Of a stretch of 64,000 nucleotides of DNA, positions 30,196 to 39,430 are shown piece by piece. Positions within the stretch are counted from its first letter, which is position 1, and each line of letters starts with the position of its first letter. The notes beneath the pieces are model-generated. The model ran no database searches and was not told the origin of the DNA. It saw only the letters and a list, made by a program, of their open reading frames with translations. A program made the position numbers and the translations under genes. The DNA comes from Shimia aestuarii. GTDB taxonomy: Bacteria > Pseudomonadota > Alphaproteobacteria > Rhodobacterales > Rhodobacteraceae. The DNA is taken from the NCBI RefSeq assembly GCF_900114635.1, contig NZ_FOTQ01000005.1:62001-126000 (forward strand), in the 5' to 3' direction.

Positions 30196-31012
30196 GCTCC
30201 TGCCCCGCCTGTTGCTCGCCTGTTGCATCGCCTTCCTAGCAAGCGGCCCCGCTCTCTGCCACGAGTTTTGGATCGAACCACACATCTTTCAAGTGGATCC
30301 CGGCGTCACTTTCTCTGCCGACCTCAAGAACGGTCAGACTTTCCAAGGCACGGAATTTGCGTGGTTCGACAGCCGCGTGCTGCGCTCTGAACACCATCTG
30401 AACGGCACCATTACCCCCAACACCGGGCGCGCGGGGGATGTTCCGGCCCTGACACTTTCGGCGCCCACACCGGGCCTGATGATCATTTTGCACGAAACCA
30501 CCCAGAACGTCGTGACCTATCGGGACTGGGACACTTTCGCCGCCTTTGTCACCGAAAAGGGCCTTGGGGATGCCCGCACCCTTCATGATGCGCGCGCCCT
30601 GCCCGCCCCACCATTCAAGGAAGGCTACACCCGGCTCGTCAAGTCGCTCGTCGCGATCGGAAACGGCGCGGGCGCAGACAGCCACAAGGGGATGGAGTTT
30701 GAACTGGTCGCCCTTGCCAACCCCTACACCGATACAAAGGCCACCACCCTGCCCGTGCAGCTGCTCTATCGCAATGCCCCACGCGCCGACACACAGGTCG
30801 ACATCTTTGAACGCGCGCCGGACCGGACGGTCACCCGTCACCACTTGCGCACCGATGCCTCCGGGATCGTTGAGGTGCCATTGAATCCGGGGCATGACTA
30901 CTTGCTCAACGCCGTGATCCTGCGCCCCCCGGAGCAGGAGCGCACCAAAGACACAAACATTGTCTGGGAAACCCTCTGGGCAAGTATGACATTCTCACGC
31001 CCTGGCACTTGA
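30194..31012 (+). CDS. DUF4198 family exported protein
   Basis: A 272-residue protein with a signal peptide (MLLPRLLLACCIAFLASG..., cleavage near ALC-HEF). The mature start HEFWIEP is typical of DUF4198, a periplasmic family often found near nickel/cobalt transport genes, with His at the new N-terminus as a possible metal ligand. The ATG at 30194 overlaps the divergent HupE gene's ATG (CATG at 30193-30196), and no good ribosome site precedes it. The frame is open further upstream but that part lies antisense to HupE and is not credible. The pairing suggests a joint metal-handling role; inference. Confidence 0.8.
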   Translation: MLLPRLLLACCIAFLASGPALCHEFWIEPHIFQVDPGVTFSADLKNGQTFQGTEFAWFDSRVLRSEHHLNGTITPNTGRAGDVPALTLSAPTPGLMIILHETTQNVVTYRDWDTFAAFVTEKGLGDARTLHDARALPAPPFKEGYTRLVKSLVAIGNGAGADSHKGMEFELVALANPYTDTKATTLPVQLLYRNAPRADTQVDIFERAPDRTVTRHHLRTDASGIVEVPLNPGHDYLLNAVILRPPEQERTKDTNIVWETLWASMTFSRPGT

Positions 31013-31063
31013 CCGCATCTCCTGCCTTGCGCCGCCTCGCGATTTGCGATCATAACCAACCCC

Positions 31064-31957
31064 ATGACTCATGATCCTGATATCCTGTGCATTGGCTCCG
31101 TCCTCTGGGACGTGATTGGCCGCTCACCCAGCCACATGCGCCAAGGCTCCGACGTACCGGGACGTATCACGCGCCTGCCGGGCGGCGTGGCCATGAATAT
31201 CGCCATGACACTGGCCCGGTACGGCCTGCGCCCCGCGCTCCTGACAGCGATCGGACAGGATGACGAGGGCCACGAGCTAATGCGCGCCTGTGAGGCGATG
31301 GGCATGATCACGGATCACGTTTACCGCTCCGACGATCTGCCCACCGACAAATACATGGCCGTTGAAGGCGCCAACGGGCTGATCGCGGCCATTGCTGACG
31401 CCCATTCACTCGAAGCCGCTGGCGACAAGATCCTGCGTCCATTGCAAAACGGCATGCTGGGCGACGAGGAACGCCCCTATACCGGCTTCATTGCGCTGGA
31501 CGGCAACCTGACCCAACGCCTACTGGATCAGATCGCGCGCTCACCCCTGTTTGACAACGCCGACCTGCGCGTCGCCCCCGCCTCTCCGGGCAAGGCCGAA
31601 CGTCTGCTCCCCTTCCTCACCCACGCCCGCGCGGTGCTTTATGTAAATCTCGAAGAGGCCGGGCTCTTGTGCCAAACCGAATTCGCATCTTCGCGTGACG
31701 CCGCTCAGGCTCTGGTCGCACGTGGTGCCCGGCGCGCCCTCGTGACCGATGGCGGGAATTCGGCTTCTGATGCCACTTCCGACGGCGCACTCACTCAAAC
31801 CCCACCCTCTGTTCTGGTCACCCGTGTGACCGGCGCCGGGGATACGTTCATGGCGGCCCACATCGCCGCCGAAGCTGCCGGATGCGCGCGCGACGAAGCC
31901 CTTTCGCGCGCTCTGCAAGCCGCCGCCGCCTATGTTTCCGGAGAACACGCCACATGA
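31064..31957 (+). CDS. psuK: PfkB-family pseudouridine kinase
   Basis: Phosphorylates pseudouridine to pseudouridine 5'-phosphate. The 297 residues have PfkB signatures: RLPGGVAMNIAMTLARYG near the N-terminus and VTGAGDTFMAAHIAAEAAG near the C-terminus with the catalytic Asp in GAGD. The identity as PsuK rather than ribokinase rests on the following psuG, whose ATG overlaps its stop (ATGA at 31954-31957). The pair would recycle pseudouridine from RNA to uracil and ribose 5-phosphate. Confidence 0.85.
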   Translation: MTHDPDILCIGSVLWDVIGRSPSHMRQGSDVPGRITRLPGGVAMNIAMTLARYGLRPALLTAIGQDDEGHELMRACEAMGMITDHVYRSDDLPTDKYMAVEGANGLIAAIADAHSLEAAGDKILRPLQNGMLGDEERPYTGFIALDGNLTQRLLDQIARSPLFDNADLRVAPASPGKAERLLPFLTHARAVLYVNLEEAGLLCQTEFASSRDAAQALVARGARRALVTDGGNSASDATSDGALTQTPPSVLVTRVTGAGDTFMAAHIAAEAAGCARDEALSRALQAAAAYVSGEHAT

Positions 31958-32874
31958 GCCTCTTCACTCCTTCGCCCGAAGTCGCTGCCGCTCTGGCCGA
32001 TGGCACCCCCGTCGTCGCGCTGGAAAGCACGATCATCACCCACGGCATGCCGTTCCCGCAAAACGTCCAGGTCGCCCGTCAGGTTGAAGCCGACATCCGA
32101 GAAAGAGGCGCTGTCCCGGCGACCATCGCGGTTCTGAACGGGACGTTGCATATCGGTCTGACCGACGGCCAACTTGACCAGCTCGCCAAGGCCGAAAACG
32201 TCGCCAAGCTGTCGCGCGCCGACCTCGCCGTTTGCATGGCACAGGGGCGCAATGGCGCCACCACGGTTGCCGCCACCATGATCGCCGCCCACCTTGCCGG
32301 GATCGACGTTTTTGCCACTGGCGGCATCGGCGGTGTGCACAAGGGCGCGGAAGACAGCTTTGATATCTCCGCTGACCTCTCCGAACTGGCCCAGACTCCT
32401 GTGACGGTTGTCGCCGCGGGCGCCAAGGCCATTCTCGATGTACCGAAAACGCTTGAGATGCTCGAAACCAACGGTGTGCCGGTCATCGCCTATCAACAGG
32501 ACAGCTTTCCTGCCTTCTGGTCGGCCCGATCCGATCTCACCGCGCCCCTGCGCATGGACACCCCAACCCGCATCGCCAAAGCGCATGTATTGCGCTCCAA
32601 GCTCGGTCTTCACGGCGGCCAGCTGGTCGCCAACCCGATCCCCACAGCCGACGAGATTCCAACACAGACCATGGCCCCGATTATCGCCCGCGCAACCGCC
32701 GACGCGGTTGAACACGGCATCACCGGCAAGGGCGTGACGCCCTATTTGCTCCAGCGCATCTTCGAACTCACCGAGGGGCGCTCTCTTACCGCCAATATCG
32801 CACTGGTCCGCAACAACGCCCGTCTCGCCGCCGAAATCGCCCATGAAATCAGCGCGCTGAAATCACGCGGCTGA
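31954..32874 (+). CDS. psuG: Pseudouridine-5'-phosphate glycosidase
   Basis: Cleaves pseudouridine 5'-phosphate to uracil and ribose 5-phosphate. The 306 residues show the family motifs VVALESTIITHGMPFPQNV, the GTLHIGLTDGQLDQLA segment, AQGRNGATTVAATM, ATGGIGGVHKGAEDSFDISA (metal and phosphate binding) and GKGVTPYLLQRIFELTEGRS. The catalytic Lys lies in the CMAQGRNGATT/KLSRADLAV area. The start at 31954 overlaps the psuK stop by 4 bases. A longer in-frame start is not needed. Confidence 0.95.
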   Translation: MSLFTPSPEVAAALADGTPVVALESTIITHGMPFPQNVQVARQVEADIRERGAVPATIAVLNGTLHIGLTDGQLDQLAKAENVAKLSRADLAVCMAQGRNGATTVAATMIAAHLAGIDVFATGGIGGVHKGAEDSFDISADLSELAQTPVTVVAAGAKAILDVPKTLEMLETNGVPVIAYQQDSFPAFWSARSDLTAPLRMDTPTRIAKAHVLRSKLGLHGGQLVANPIPTADEIPTQTMAPIIARATADAVEHGITGKGVTPYLLQRIFELTEGRSLTANIALVRNNARLAAEIAHEISALKSRG

Positions 32875-32946
32875 AGGATGCGCAATCCCGTTGAACACGC
32901 CCCGGGAAAGCCCTAACTAGAAACAGGCCTTACCGGGAACCCGCCC

Positions 32947-33633
32947 ATGACCACACCCTTTGACGACCAACCCCCTCCCAAGCACCGCTCCGGTTTCTTC
33001 GGCGGCCTTCGGTCGAGCTTTCTGACCGGGATTGTTGTGATCCTGCCCATCGGCCTGACAATCTGGCTGATCTGGACACTGATGGGGTGGGTCGACGGTT
33101 TTGTTCTGCCGTTGGTACCCGACACGATCCAGCCCGAGAAATACATCGGCATCAACCTGCGCGGTGTCGGCGTGATCATCTTCCTCGTGTTCACGATCAT
33201 TGTCGGCTGGGTGGCCAAGGGGCTGATCGGGCGTTCACTGATCCTCTGGGCCGAAGGTCTGGTCAATCGCATGCCCGTGGTGCGCTCGATCTATTCCGGC
33301 GCCAAGCAGATCGCCGAAACCGTCTTTGCCCAGACCGAACGCAGCTTCGAAAAAGCCTGCCTGATCGAATATCCACGACGAGGTATCTGGGCGATTGGCT
33401 TTATCTCGACCAATGCCAAAGGCGAGGTGGCAGAAACCGCGGCCACATCCAGCGCGCTGATGAGTGTCTTTGTCCCCACCACGCCAAACCCGACCTCCGG
33501 CTTCCTGCTTTTCTTTCCCAAGGACGACGTGATCGAACTCGACATGTCCGTCGAAGACGCGGCCAAGCTCGTGATCTCGGCGGGGCTGGTCTATCCCAAT
33601 GCCAAGGATCCGACAAAGCCGGTCGAAAGCTGA
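32947..33633 (+). CDS. DUF502 family membrane protein
   Basis: A 228-residue protein with two membrane helices, about residues 25-48 (FLTGIVVILPIGLTIWLIW) and 73-92 (VGVIIFLVFTIIVGWVAKG), followed by a soluble domain with NRMPVVRSIYSGAKQIAETV, typical of DUF502. The plant homologues are named COV; the bacterial function is unknown. Its TGA abuts the stop of the convergent patatin gene with no spacer (TGATCA at 33631-33636). Confidence 0.88.
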   Translation: MTTPFDDQPPPKHRSGFFGGLRSSFLTGIVVILPIGLTIWLIWTLMGWVDGFVLPLVPDTIQPEKYIGINLRGVGVIIFLVFTIIVGWVAKGLIGRSLILWAEGLVNRMPVVRSIYSGAKQIAETVFAQTERSFEKACLIEYPRRGIWAIGFISTNAKGEVAETAATSSALMSVFVPTTPNPTSGFLLFFPKDDVIELDMSVEDAAKLVISAGLVYPNAKDPTKPVES

Positions 33634-34674
33634 TCAGCCCACCATCCCGGCAAGATCGACTGTGCCCCGAAGATTGAGGTCCGCGCGATGCGCTTTGAGA
33701 AAAGCGCGCGCGGCGTCCTGTCCCGCGACTTTCAATTCAGCCAATACATAAGGAACCGGCGTGGTCTTGGTGGCGACCGACAAGTCGTTCATCAACCCGT
33801 CATCGGCGATCATGTGCACCTTCACATCCCGCTTTTCATCACGCGACAACCGCCCCTCGGCGATCAGGCGCTGAACAAACCCGATGGCGCGCAACTCACT
33901 CATCAAGGATGCGTTGAAACTGATCTCGTTGACCCGGTTGGCGATTTGCTGAGGCGTCACCGGCAGGGCCGCCCGCTGAAGTGGGTTGATATTCACGATC
34001 ACCACATCTTCTGGCAACTCGGGGCGGAAAAAAGGCCACAAGGCCGGGTTTCCCGTATAGCCCCCGTCCCAGAACGCCTCACGGCGCCCCGTCTTTGGAT
34101 CGTCGATTTCCACAGCCTGGAACAGGGTCGGCAGACAGGCCGACGCCAAAAGAACGTCCGTGCTGATTTCTTCCCCGGAAAACACCCGTGCCTTGCCGCT
34201 GCGCACATTTGTGGCGCATATGAAAAGCTGCGGCCCATGGAGGTCGCACACCCTGTCATAATGAAACTGCTCCGCCACACGGCGCAGCGGATGCGCATAG
34301 AACGGCCCATAGACGTACGGCGTCATCATCCGCTGCGTCAGGTCCGCCATCATGAAGGGCCAACTGCCTTCAAGCGCCCGACTGACGGCCCCCGGCCCCG
34401 GCCCAAAGGCCCGCAACCACGCTTCGGCCCCCGGAGCAGTCACTGCGCCAAGCTGCCCCCAGAGCCACTCCAGGTTGGCCCGCGCCGCCTCCGGCCCGCC
34501 TTCCAGTAATCCTGCCTTGAGCGCCGCCCCGTTCATTGCCCCGGCTGAGGTTCCCGAAATAGCCGCGATCTCGATCCCCGGGTCCTGCAACAGCACGTCC
34601 AACACCCCCCAGGTAAAAGCACCATGCGCGCCCCCACCCTGCAGTGCCAGGTTGATCCGCTTCTTTTCGGCCAA
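33634..34674 (-). CDS. Patatin-like phospholipase
   Basis: A serine lipid acyl hydrolase with the Ser-Asp dyad of patatins. The oxyanion loop QGGGAHGAF (residues ~12-20), nucleophile Ser43 in GTSAG, and the Asp of DGGYTGNPALWP are present. The best start is a TTG at 34674 (346 residues), preceded by GGGGGCAGGG; the frame extends further into the repeat element upstream. It follows bdhA with a dispersed element between, on the same strand. Proximity to bdhA suggests polyhydroxybutyrate or lipid turnover; inference. Confidence 0.85.
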   Translation of the reverse strand: MAEKKRINLALQGGGAHGAFTWGVLDVLLQDPGIEIAAISGTSAGAMNGAALKAGLLEGGPEAARANLEWLWGQLGAVTAPGAEAWLRAFGPGPGAVSRALEGSWPFMMADLTQRMMTPYVYGPFYAHPLRRVAEQFHYDRVCDLHGPQLFICATNVRSGKARVFSGEEISTDVLLASACLPTLFQAVEIDDPKTGRREAFWDGGYTGNPALWPFFRPELPEDVVIVNINPLQRAALPVTPQQIANRVNEISFNASLMSELRAIGFVQRLIAEGRLSRDEKRDVKVHMIADDGLMNDLSVATKTTPVPYVLAELKVAGQDAARAFLKAHRADLNLRGTVDLAGMVG

Positions 34675-34690
34675 GCCCTGCCCCCAATTC

Positions 34691-34717
34691 TTCCTTTTGC
34701 CTGAAATATCCCGGGGG
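34691..34717 (-). repeat. Dispersed intergenic element, copy 2
   Basis: On the minus strand CCCGGGATATTTCAGGCAAA, then AGGAAG. A GTGGGGG...CCCCCAC-like stem lies just upstream in the reading direction. It separates bdhA from the patatin gene and ends right before the patatin ribosome site. Confidence 0.5.
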
Positions 34718-34760
34718 GGTGGGGCTGGCCCCCACGTCACCCCTTCGCCGACCTGCGCCC

Positions 34761-35534
34761 TTAGAGCGCGGTCCAGCCACCATCCACCGAGATCGTCGTC
34801 CCGGTGATCTGCGCCGCTGCGTCCGAACACAGGAACACCGTCGTGCCGCCCAGTTGCTCAACCGTGGCAAATTCCCGGCTCGGCTGGCGCTCGAGCATGA
34901 CCTTCTTGATCACCTCTTCACGCCCCATGTTGTATTTCTCCATCGTGTCCGGGATTTGTGCCTCCACCAACGGCGTCAGAACATAGCCGGGGCAGATCGC
35001 GTTGCAGGTGATCGGCTCTTCCGCCGTCTCCAGCGCCACGGTCTTGGTCATCCCCACAACCCCGTGCTTTGCGGCGACATATGCGGCCTTGAAAGGCGAC
35101 GCGGTCAAACCATGCGCGCTGGCGATATTCACCACGCGCCCCCAGCCCCGCTTGCGCATGTGCGGCAACGCGGCAGCAATGGTGTGAAAGGCCGAATTCA
35201 TGTTGATCGCAATGATCGCGTCCCACTTGTCCACCGGAAATTCGTCAATCGGTGCAACGTGCTGAATCCCGGCGTTGTTGACGAGGATATCGCAGCCGCC
35301 CGCCTGTTCGATCAGGTCCCGACATTCCGCGCCCTTGGACATGTCCGCCTTGATATAGCGCGCCTCGACACCGAATTCCTGCGCGATCTCGGCGGCCAGC
35401 GCGTGATCCTCTTTGCGGTCCGTGAACGAGTTCAACACCACAGCGGCCCCGGCCCTGGCGATCTCGCGGGCGATTCCCAAACCGATTCCCGAGTTCGACC
35501 CGGTGATGATTGCCGTTTTTCCAGAAAGCGTCAT
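34761..35534 (-). CDS. bdhA: 3-hydroxybutyrate dehydrogenase
   Basis: NAD-dependent short-chain dehydrogenase that interconverts 3-hydroxybutyrate and acetoacetate. The 257 residues show the cofactor loop TGSNSGIGLGIA (11-22), NNAGIQHVAPI, catalytic Ser in VNIASAHG and YxxxK in YVAAKHG, plus the C-terminal SVDGGWTAL typical of the family. It precedes the patatin gene. The small RNA candidate lies upstream of it and reads toward it. Confidence 0.93.
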   Translation of the reverse strand: MTLSGKTAIITGSNSGIGLGIAREIARAGAAVVLNSFTDRKEDHALAAEIAQEFGVEARYIKADMSKGAECRDLIEQAGGCDILVNNAGIQHVAPIDEFPVDKWDAIIAINMNSAFHTIAAALPHMRKRGWGRVVNIASAHGLTASPFKAAYVAAKHGVVGMTKTVALETAEEPITCNAICPGYVLTPLVEAQIPDTMEKYNMGREEVIKKVMLERQPSREFATVEQLGGTTVFLCSDAAAQITGTTISVDGGWTAL

Positions 35535-35640
35535 GCCTCATCCTTCCTCAAATGATTTGGCGCACCATAGCAATGCTGCACCAGCAAAATAAGAGGAAAG
35601 CGCTGCGATACGTAGTCTTACGGAACCTCGCGCACGGACA

Positions 35641-35667
35641 AAAAAAACGCCCGCACAAGGCGGGCGT
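35641..35667 (-). terminator. Rho-independent terminator of the candidate small RNA
   Basis: Read on the minus strand, ACGCCCGC (35667-35660) pairs with GCGGGCGT (35654-35647) around a 5-nt loop, followed by a run of T to 35641. This is an 8-bp perfect stem. Confidence 0.85.
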
Positions 35668-35715
35668 AAAGTTATTGAGGCAGGTTTCATACAGGCAAGA
35701 AACCTATCGAGCAGT
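35641..35715 (-). ncRNA. Candidate small RNA (~75 nt)
   Basis: A minus-strand unit with no protein gene. It has a promoter (35722-35750), then a first hairpin AGGTTTC (35705-35699) with GAAACCT (35688-35682) around a 10-nt loop, an unstructured linker TGCCTCAATAACTTT, and a second hairpin forming a strong Rho-independent terminator. The terminator has no plausible protein gene to serve: the divergent binding-protein gene starts at 35830 and no protein frame in the gap ends before it. The start of the RNA near 35715 is predicted from the promoter. Confidence 0.6.
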
Positions 35716-35721
35716 GACTCC

Positions 35722-35750
35722 TTTATAAGCAATCCGGTGCCGACCTCCAA
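35722..35750 (-). promoter_or_regulatory. Predicted promoter of the candidate small RNA
   Basis: Minus strand -10 TATAAA (35727-35722) and -35 TTGGAG (35750-35745), spacer exactly 17 bp. The -10 is one base from consensus and the -35 is weak. Confidence 0.5.
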
Positions 35751-35829
35751 GCTAAAAGTTTGATAACCCACGAATCCCCGGTTACTTCTGGGGGCAATAA
35801 AACAAGGGCAAAGCAGGATTGTTCGGGCA

Positions 35830-37644
35830 ATGACATCAGTATGTTTCCCCCTCCAAGGGGCCATCCGCGCAGCTTTAGCCGTTGTTTTCTTGGCTGCACC
35901 GGCTTTCGGCGAACCCGCCCATGGAATCGCAATGTACGGCGATCCCGCGTTGCCGCCCGGGTTTGCCGCACTGCCCCATGCCAACCCCGACGCGCCCAAG
36001 GGTGGACGAATCGTGACCGGAAACACCGGGGGATTCGATTCGCTCAACCCGTTCCTGCGCAAAGGCACCTCCCCCTGGCAGCTCCGATTCTTTTCCTACG
36101 AGTCGCTGATGGGACGCAATTGGGACGAACCATTCGCCCTCTACGGCCTTCTGGCCGAAACCGTGGAAACTGCGCCTGACCGCTCATGGGTCGAATTTAC
36201 CCTGCGCCCTGAGGCCCGCTTTTCCGATGGCAGCCCAGTCACTGTCGAAGACGTGATCTGGTCCTATGAGACCTTGGGCACCCTGGGTCACCCCCGCTAT
36301 CTCAGCTTCTGGACCCAGGTCGACCGGATCGAGGCGACGGGTCCGCGCAGCGTGCGCCTCACCTTCAACACCGACAACCGCGAACTCGCCCTGATCGCAG
36401 GCATGCGCCCGATCCTGCAAAAGGCGCAATGGTCCGACAGGGATTTCACCGCCGCCACCCTGAATGACATTCCGATCGGCACCGGCCCCTACGTCGTTTC
36501 CGATTTCGAGGCGGGCCGCCACGTCACCCTGACCCGGAATCCGGCGTACTGGGGCCGGGATCTGCCCTTGCGACGCGGCACGCACAATTTCGACGAGATC
36601 CGCGTCGACTTCTACGGCGATGGCGACGTGCTTTTCGAAGCATTCAAGGCAGGCGCCCTGTCCTACATGCGCGAGTTCAACGCAGAAGCCTGGGCCAATC
36701 GTTACGGCTTTCCGGACGCTTTGTCGGGCAACGTCGTGAAATCCGAGATCCCGCACCAGAAGCCCTCGGGCATGACCGGCTTCGTGATGAACGCCCGGCG
36801 CGCCCCATTGGATGACATCCGCGTCCGTGATGCGCTGATTCACACCTTTAACTTCGAATTCATCAACGACACGCTCACCGGCGCGCGCCAACCCCGGATC
36901 ACGTCTTACTTTTCGGGCTCGCAACTTGCCATGCAACCCGGCGACGCCACCGGGCGCGTGGCCGAACTCCTGACGCCCTTCGCGGATGATCTGCCCCCCG
37001 ATACACTTTCGGGTTACACTCTGCCCGCATCGGACGGCTCGGCGCGCAACCGCAAGAACCTGCGCCGCGCCATGAAACTTCTCAAAGATGCAGGCTGGGA
37101 CGTGGTAGACGGACAATTGCAGCACGCGCAGGGTGATCCGTTCACCCTCGACATCCTCTTGCGCCAGAGCGACACGCAGGACAAAGCGATCATCGACATC
37201 TACCGCAAATCTCTCGAACGCCTTGGTATCACGGTGACCGTGACGCTTACGGACAACGCCCAATATACCCAACGGGTGAGCAATTTCGATTTCGACCTCA
37301 CCGATTTCCGCCGGGCATTGTCACTTAGCCCCGGCAATGAACAACATCTGTACTGGGGCAGCGACGCCGCCGATCAACCGGGGTCGCGCAATCTGATGGG
37401 GCTCAAATCCCCAGTGGTGGATAGGCTGATCGACGCCATGCTCACCGCCGAAACTCAGGAAGAATTCACCGCCGCCACCCGCGCGCTGGACCGTGTTCTG
37501 ACGGCCGGGCGCCACGTGATTCCGATCTGGACCTATGCCGTCGGTCGCATCGCCCATCGCAAGGAACTGCGCTACCCCGACACACTTCCGATCTATGGCG
37601 ACGGGGCCGAATGGATGCCTGCTTTCTGGTGGTATCAGGAATAA
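35830..37644 (+). CDS. Extracellular solute-binding protein, oligopeptide ABC type (YejA-like)
   Basis: A 604-residue periplasmic binding protein of the SBP family 5. A signal peptide (residues 1 to about 28, ending APAFG-EP) precedes the mature start. The family motifs [51 protein letters not shown] and [20 protein letters not shown] (shown in part) resemble YejA, which serves uptake of peptides and microcin C-like compounds. The start ATG at 35830 has a weak ribosome site. No permease or ATPase genes follow; the next gene is rsmA. Confidence 0.85.
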   Translation: MTSVCFPLQGAIRAALAVVFLAAPAFGEPAHGIAMYGDPALPPGFAALPHANPDAPKGGRIVTGNTGGFDSLNPFLRKGTSPWQLRFFSYESLMGRNWDEPFALYGLLAETVETAPDRSWVEFTLRPEARFSDGSPVTVEDVIWSYETLGTLGHPRYLSFWTQVDRIEATGPRSVRLTFNTDNRELALIAGMRPILQKAQWSDRDFTAATLNDIPIGTGPYVVSDFEAGRHVTLTRNPAYWGRDLPLRRGTHNFDEIRVDFYGDGDVLFEAFKAGALSYMREFNAEAWANRYGFPDALSGNVVKSEIPHQKPSGMTGFVMNARRAPLDDIRVRDALIHTFNFEFINDTLTGARQPRITSYFSGSQLAMQPGDATGRVAELLTPFADDLPPDTLSGYTLPASDGSARNRKNLRRAMKLLKDAGWDVVDGQLQHAQGDPFTLDILLRQSDTQDKAIIDIYRKSLERLGITVTVTLTDNAQYTQRVSNFDFDLTDFRRALSLSPGNEQHLYWGSDAADQPGSRNLMGLKSPVVDRLIDAMLTAETQEEFTAATRALDRVLTAGRHVIPIWTYAVGRIAHRKELRYPDTLPIYGDGAEWMPAFWWYQE

Positions 37645-37723
37645 TCCATCCGCGCTTGCCCGTTGTATGCGCGCGAACGCTGTGCGAAAACCGCCCAACC
37701 CAAGCATGCCAGAGGCCCGTTCC

Positions 37724-38563
37724 ATGAGCGCCATCGACTCCCTTCCCCCGCTGCGCGATGTGATCGCAACGCATGGTCTTTCGGCCCGCAAGTCTCTGGG
37801 GCAGAACTTCCTTCTTGACCTCAACCTGACTGCCAAGATTGCGCGACAGGCCGGAGATCTGAGCGAGGCGGACGTGCTCGAAATCGGCCCCGGTCCCGGT
37901 GGTCTCACGCGCGGACTTCTGGCCGAAGGTGCGCGCCGGGTGCTCGCCATCGAAAAAGACAGCCGCTGCATGCCCGCGCTGGCCGAGATTGCCGACGCCT
38001 ATCCCGGACGACTCGAAGTCATCAATGGCGACGCGCTTGAGATCGACCCGCTCGCCCACCTGACACCGCCCATCCACGTCGCGGCCAACCTGCCCTACAA
38101 TGTCGGCACCGAGCTTCTGGTGCGCTGGCTGACCCCGCCGGAATGGCCACCTTTCTGGCAGAGCCTCACCCTGATGTTTCAACGCGAAGTGGCCGAGCGC
38201 ATCGTCGCCCAACCGGGCAGCAAGGCCTATGGCCGCCTTGCCATCCTCGCGCAATGGCGGGCCGAGGCGCGGATCGTGATGTCCCTGCCCCCCGGCGCCT
38301 TCACCCCGCCGCCCAAGGTCAGCTCAGCCGTGGTGCATCTCAAGGCCCTGCCCGAACCGCGCTTTCCGGCCAATGCATCGACCCTGTCCCGCGTGGTCGC
38401 CGCGGCGTTCAATCAGCGCCGCAAGATGCTGCGCGCTGCGCTCAAGGGACAGGCGCCTGACATTGAGGACCGCCTGATTGCCGCCGGGATCAAACCTACC
38501 GAGCGCGCCGAACAGGTCAGTCTTGAACAGTTCTGTGCACTGGCCCGGGAACTTGACACCTGA
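37724..38563 (+). CDS. rsmA: 16S rRNA dimethyladenosine transferase RsmA/KsgA
   Basis: Dimethylates A1518 and A1519 of 16S rRNA late in 30S assembly. The 279 residues start at the ATG 37724 ([14 protein letters not shown]); an in-frame upstream extension is the 3' part of the preceding gene region. Motifs: [12 protein letters not shown], the SAM loop [14 protein letters not shown], acidic IEKD, and catalytic [12 protein letters not shown]-terminal helical part [14 protein letters not shown] strong terminator follows at 38571. Confidence 0.95.
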   Translation: MSAIDSLPPLRDVIATHGLSARKSLGQNFLLDLNLTAKIARQAGDLSEADVLEIGPGPGGLTRGLLAEGARRVLAIEKDSRCMPALAEIADAYPGRLEVINGDALEIDPLAHLTPPIHVAANLPYNVGTELLVRWLTPPEWPPFWQSLTLMFQREVAERIVAQPGSKAYGRLAILAQWRAEARIVMSLPPGAFTPPPKVSSAVVHLKALPEPRFPANASTLSRVVAAAFNQRRKMLRAALKGQAPDIEDRLIAAGIKPTERAEQVSLEQFCALARELDT

Positions 38564-38570
38564 AGGAAAA

Positions 38571-38602
38571 AAGGCCCGTTCCAACCGGAACGGGCCTTCT
38601 TC
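38571..38602. terminator. Rho-independent terminator between rsmA and DUF4167 gene
   Basis: AAGGCCCGTTCC (38571-38582) and GGAACGGGCCTT (38587-38598) form a perfect 12-bp stem with loop AACC; A-rich to the left and T-rich to the right, so it probably works in both directions. Confidence 0.9.
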
Positions 38603-38620
38603 AATTCATGAGCACCACTA

Positions 38621-39214
38621 TTATTCGGCGGCATTATCTTCGGGCGCAGCTGCGGCTGGCTCTGCCGGGGCGTCCTCGGTCTTTTTCTTGCGCGGAGTAG
38701 ATGTCCGCTTGCGCGTTGTGGTTTTGCGCGGCGCTTTCGGCTTATCCTCGACCTTGCTCTCGGGTGTTTCCACCAACTCGGCTTCGGGGGCATCCACCAA
38801 GAGGTCAGGCTGATCCGCTTCCGACGGATCGATTACGTCATCCTGCTGAGGCGTATCCGCGCCGTTGGATTCACGTTCCTGACGCTCCATGCGCTCGCGA
38901 CGTTCGCGATCCCGCTCTGCCTGGCGTTCCCGGTTCTGGCGGTCCTGTTCCTCGCGGCGGGCCTCCTGCTCGCGCTGCGCTTCATTCAGCATGCGCTGAT
39001 AGTGCTCGGCATGCTGCTGGAAGTTTTCCGTGGCAACCCGGTCATTGCCCAGCTGCGCGTCCCGCGCCAACTGGTTGTACTTGTCGATGATCTGCTGCGG
39101 CGTGCCGCGCACCTTGCCCTCGGGGCCGGAGCTGTCGAACACGCGGTTCACAATGTTGCCCGAGGGGCGGTTACGATTCGACTTGTTCCGCGAACGTGAC
39201 TTGGAAGATCTCAT
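38621..39214 (-). CDS. DUF4167 family protein
   Basis: A 197-residue protein of the alphaproteobacterial DUF4167 family, found after prmC. The N-terminus is Arg/Ser/Asn-rich (MRSSKSRSRNKSNRNRPSG), the conserved core has VFDSSGPEGKVRGTPQQI and KYNQLARDAQ, a charged helix rich in Arg/Glu follows (~85-125), and the tail is acidic then Lys/Ala-rich. This composition suggests RNA or DNA binding but no role is proven. The ATG at 39214 follows GGATTA-like sequence; a longer frame lacks support. Confidence 0.85.
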   Translation of the reverse strand: MRSSKSRSRNKSNRNRPSGNIVNRVFDSSGPEGKVRGTPQQIIDKYNQLARDAQLGNDRVATENFQQHAEHYQRMLNEAQREQEARREEQDRQNRERQAERDRERRERMERQERESNGADTPQQDDVIDPSEADQPDLLVDAPEAELVETPESKVEDKPKAPRKTTTRKRTSTPRKKKTEDAPAEPAAAAPEDNAAE

Positions 39215-39403
39215 AATCCTTGCAATCCAGCCTTGGTCAATTGCAGTCGCTAACCCTGTCTTGCACCTCGTGTGCTCAATCCGGTTGCGACAATTTCTGG
39301 CTTGGCGTCCCATGGGACCGCCAACAAGGGCATCCACCAAAAGGACACCTTCTGACTAATCGCCCCTGCCACCCGGCACAAGTGCATTTCGTCCTTCTTG
39401 GCG

Positions 39404-39425
39404 CCATTTTGCAAAAATATCGCAA
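39404..39425 (-). repeat. Dispersed intergenic element, copy 5 (diverged)
   Basis: On the minus strand GCGATATTTTTGCAAAATGG. It lies between prmC and the DUF4167 gene and shares the ATATTTTTGxxAAAA core of the other copies but lacks the CCGGG part. Confidence 0.4.
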
Positions 39426-39430
39426 GTTCC

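Noticed and set aside
35538..36068. A minus-strand frame of 176 codons across the small RNA candidate.
   Set aside because: It passes without a stop through the terminator hairpin and lies antisense to the binding-protein gene start, so it is a chance frame.
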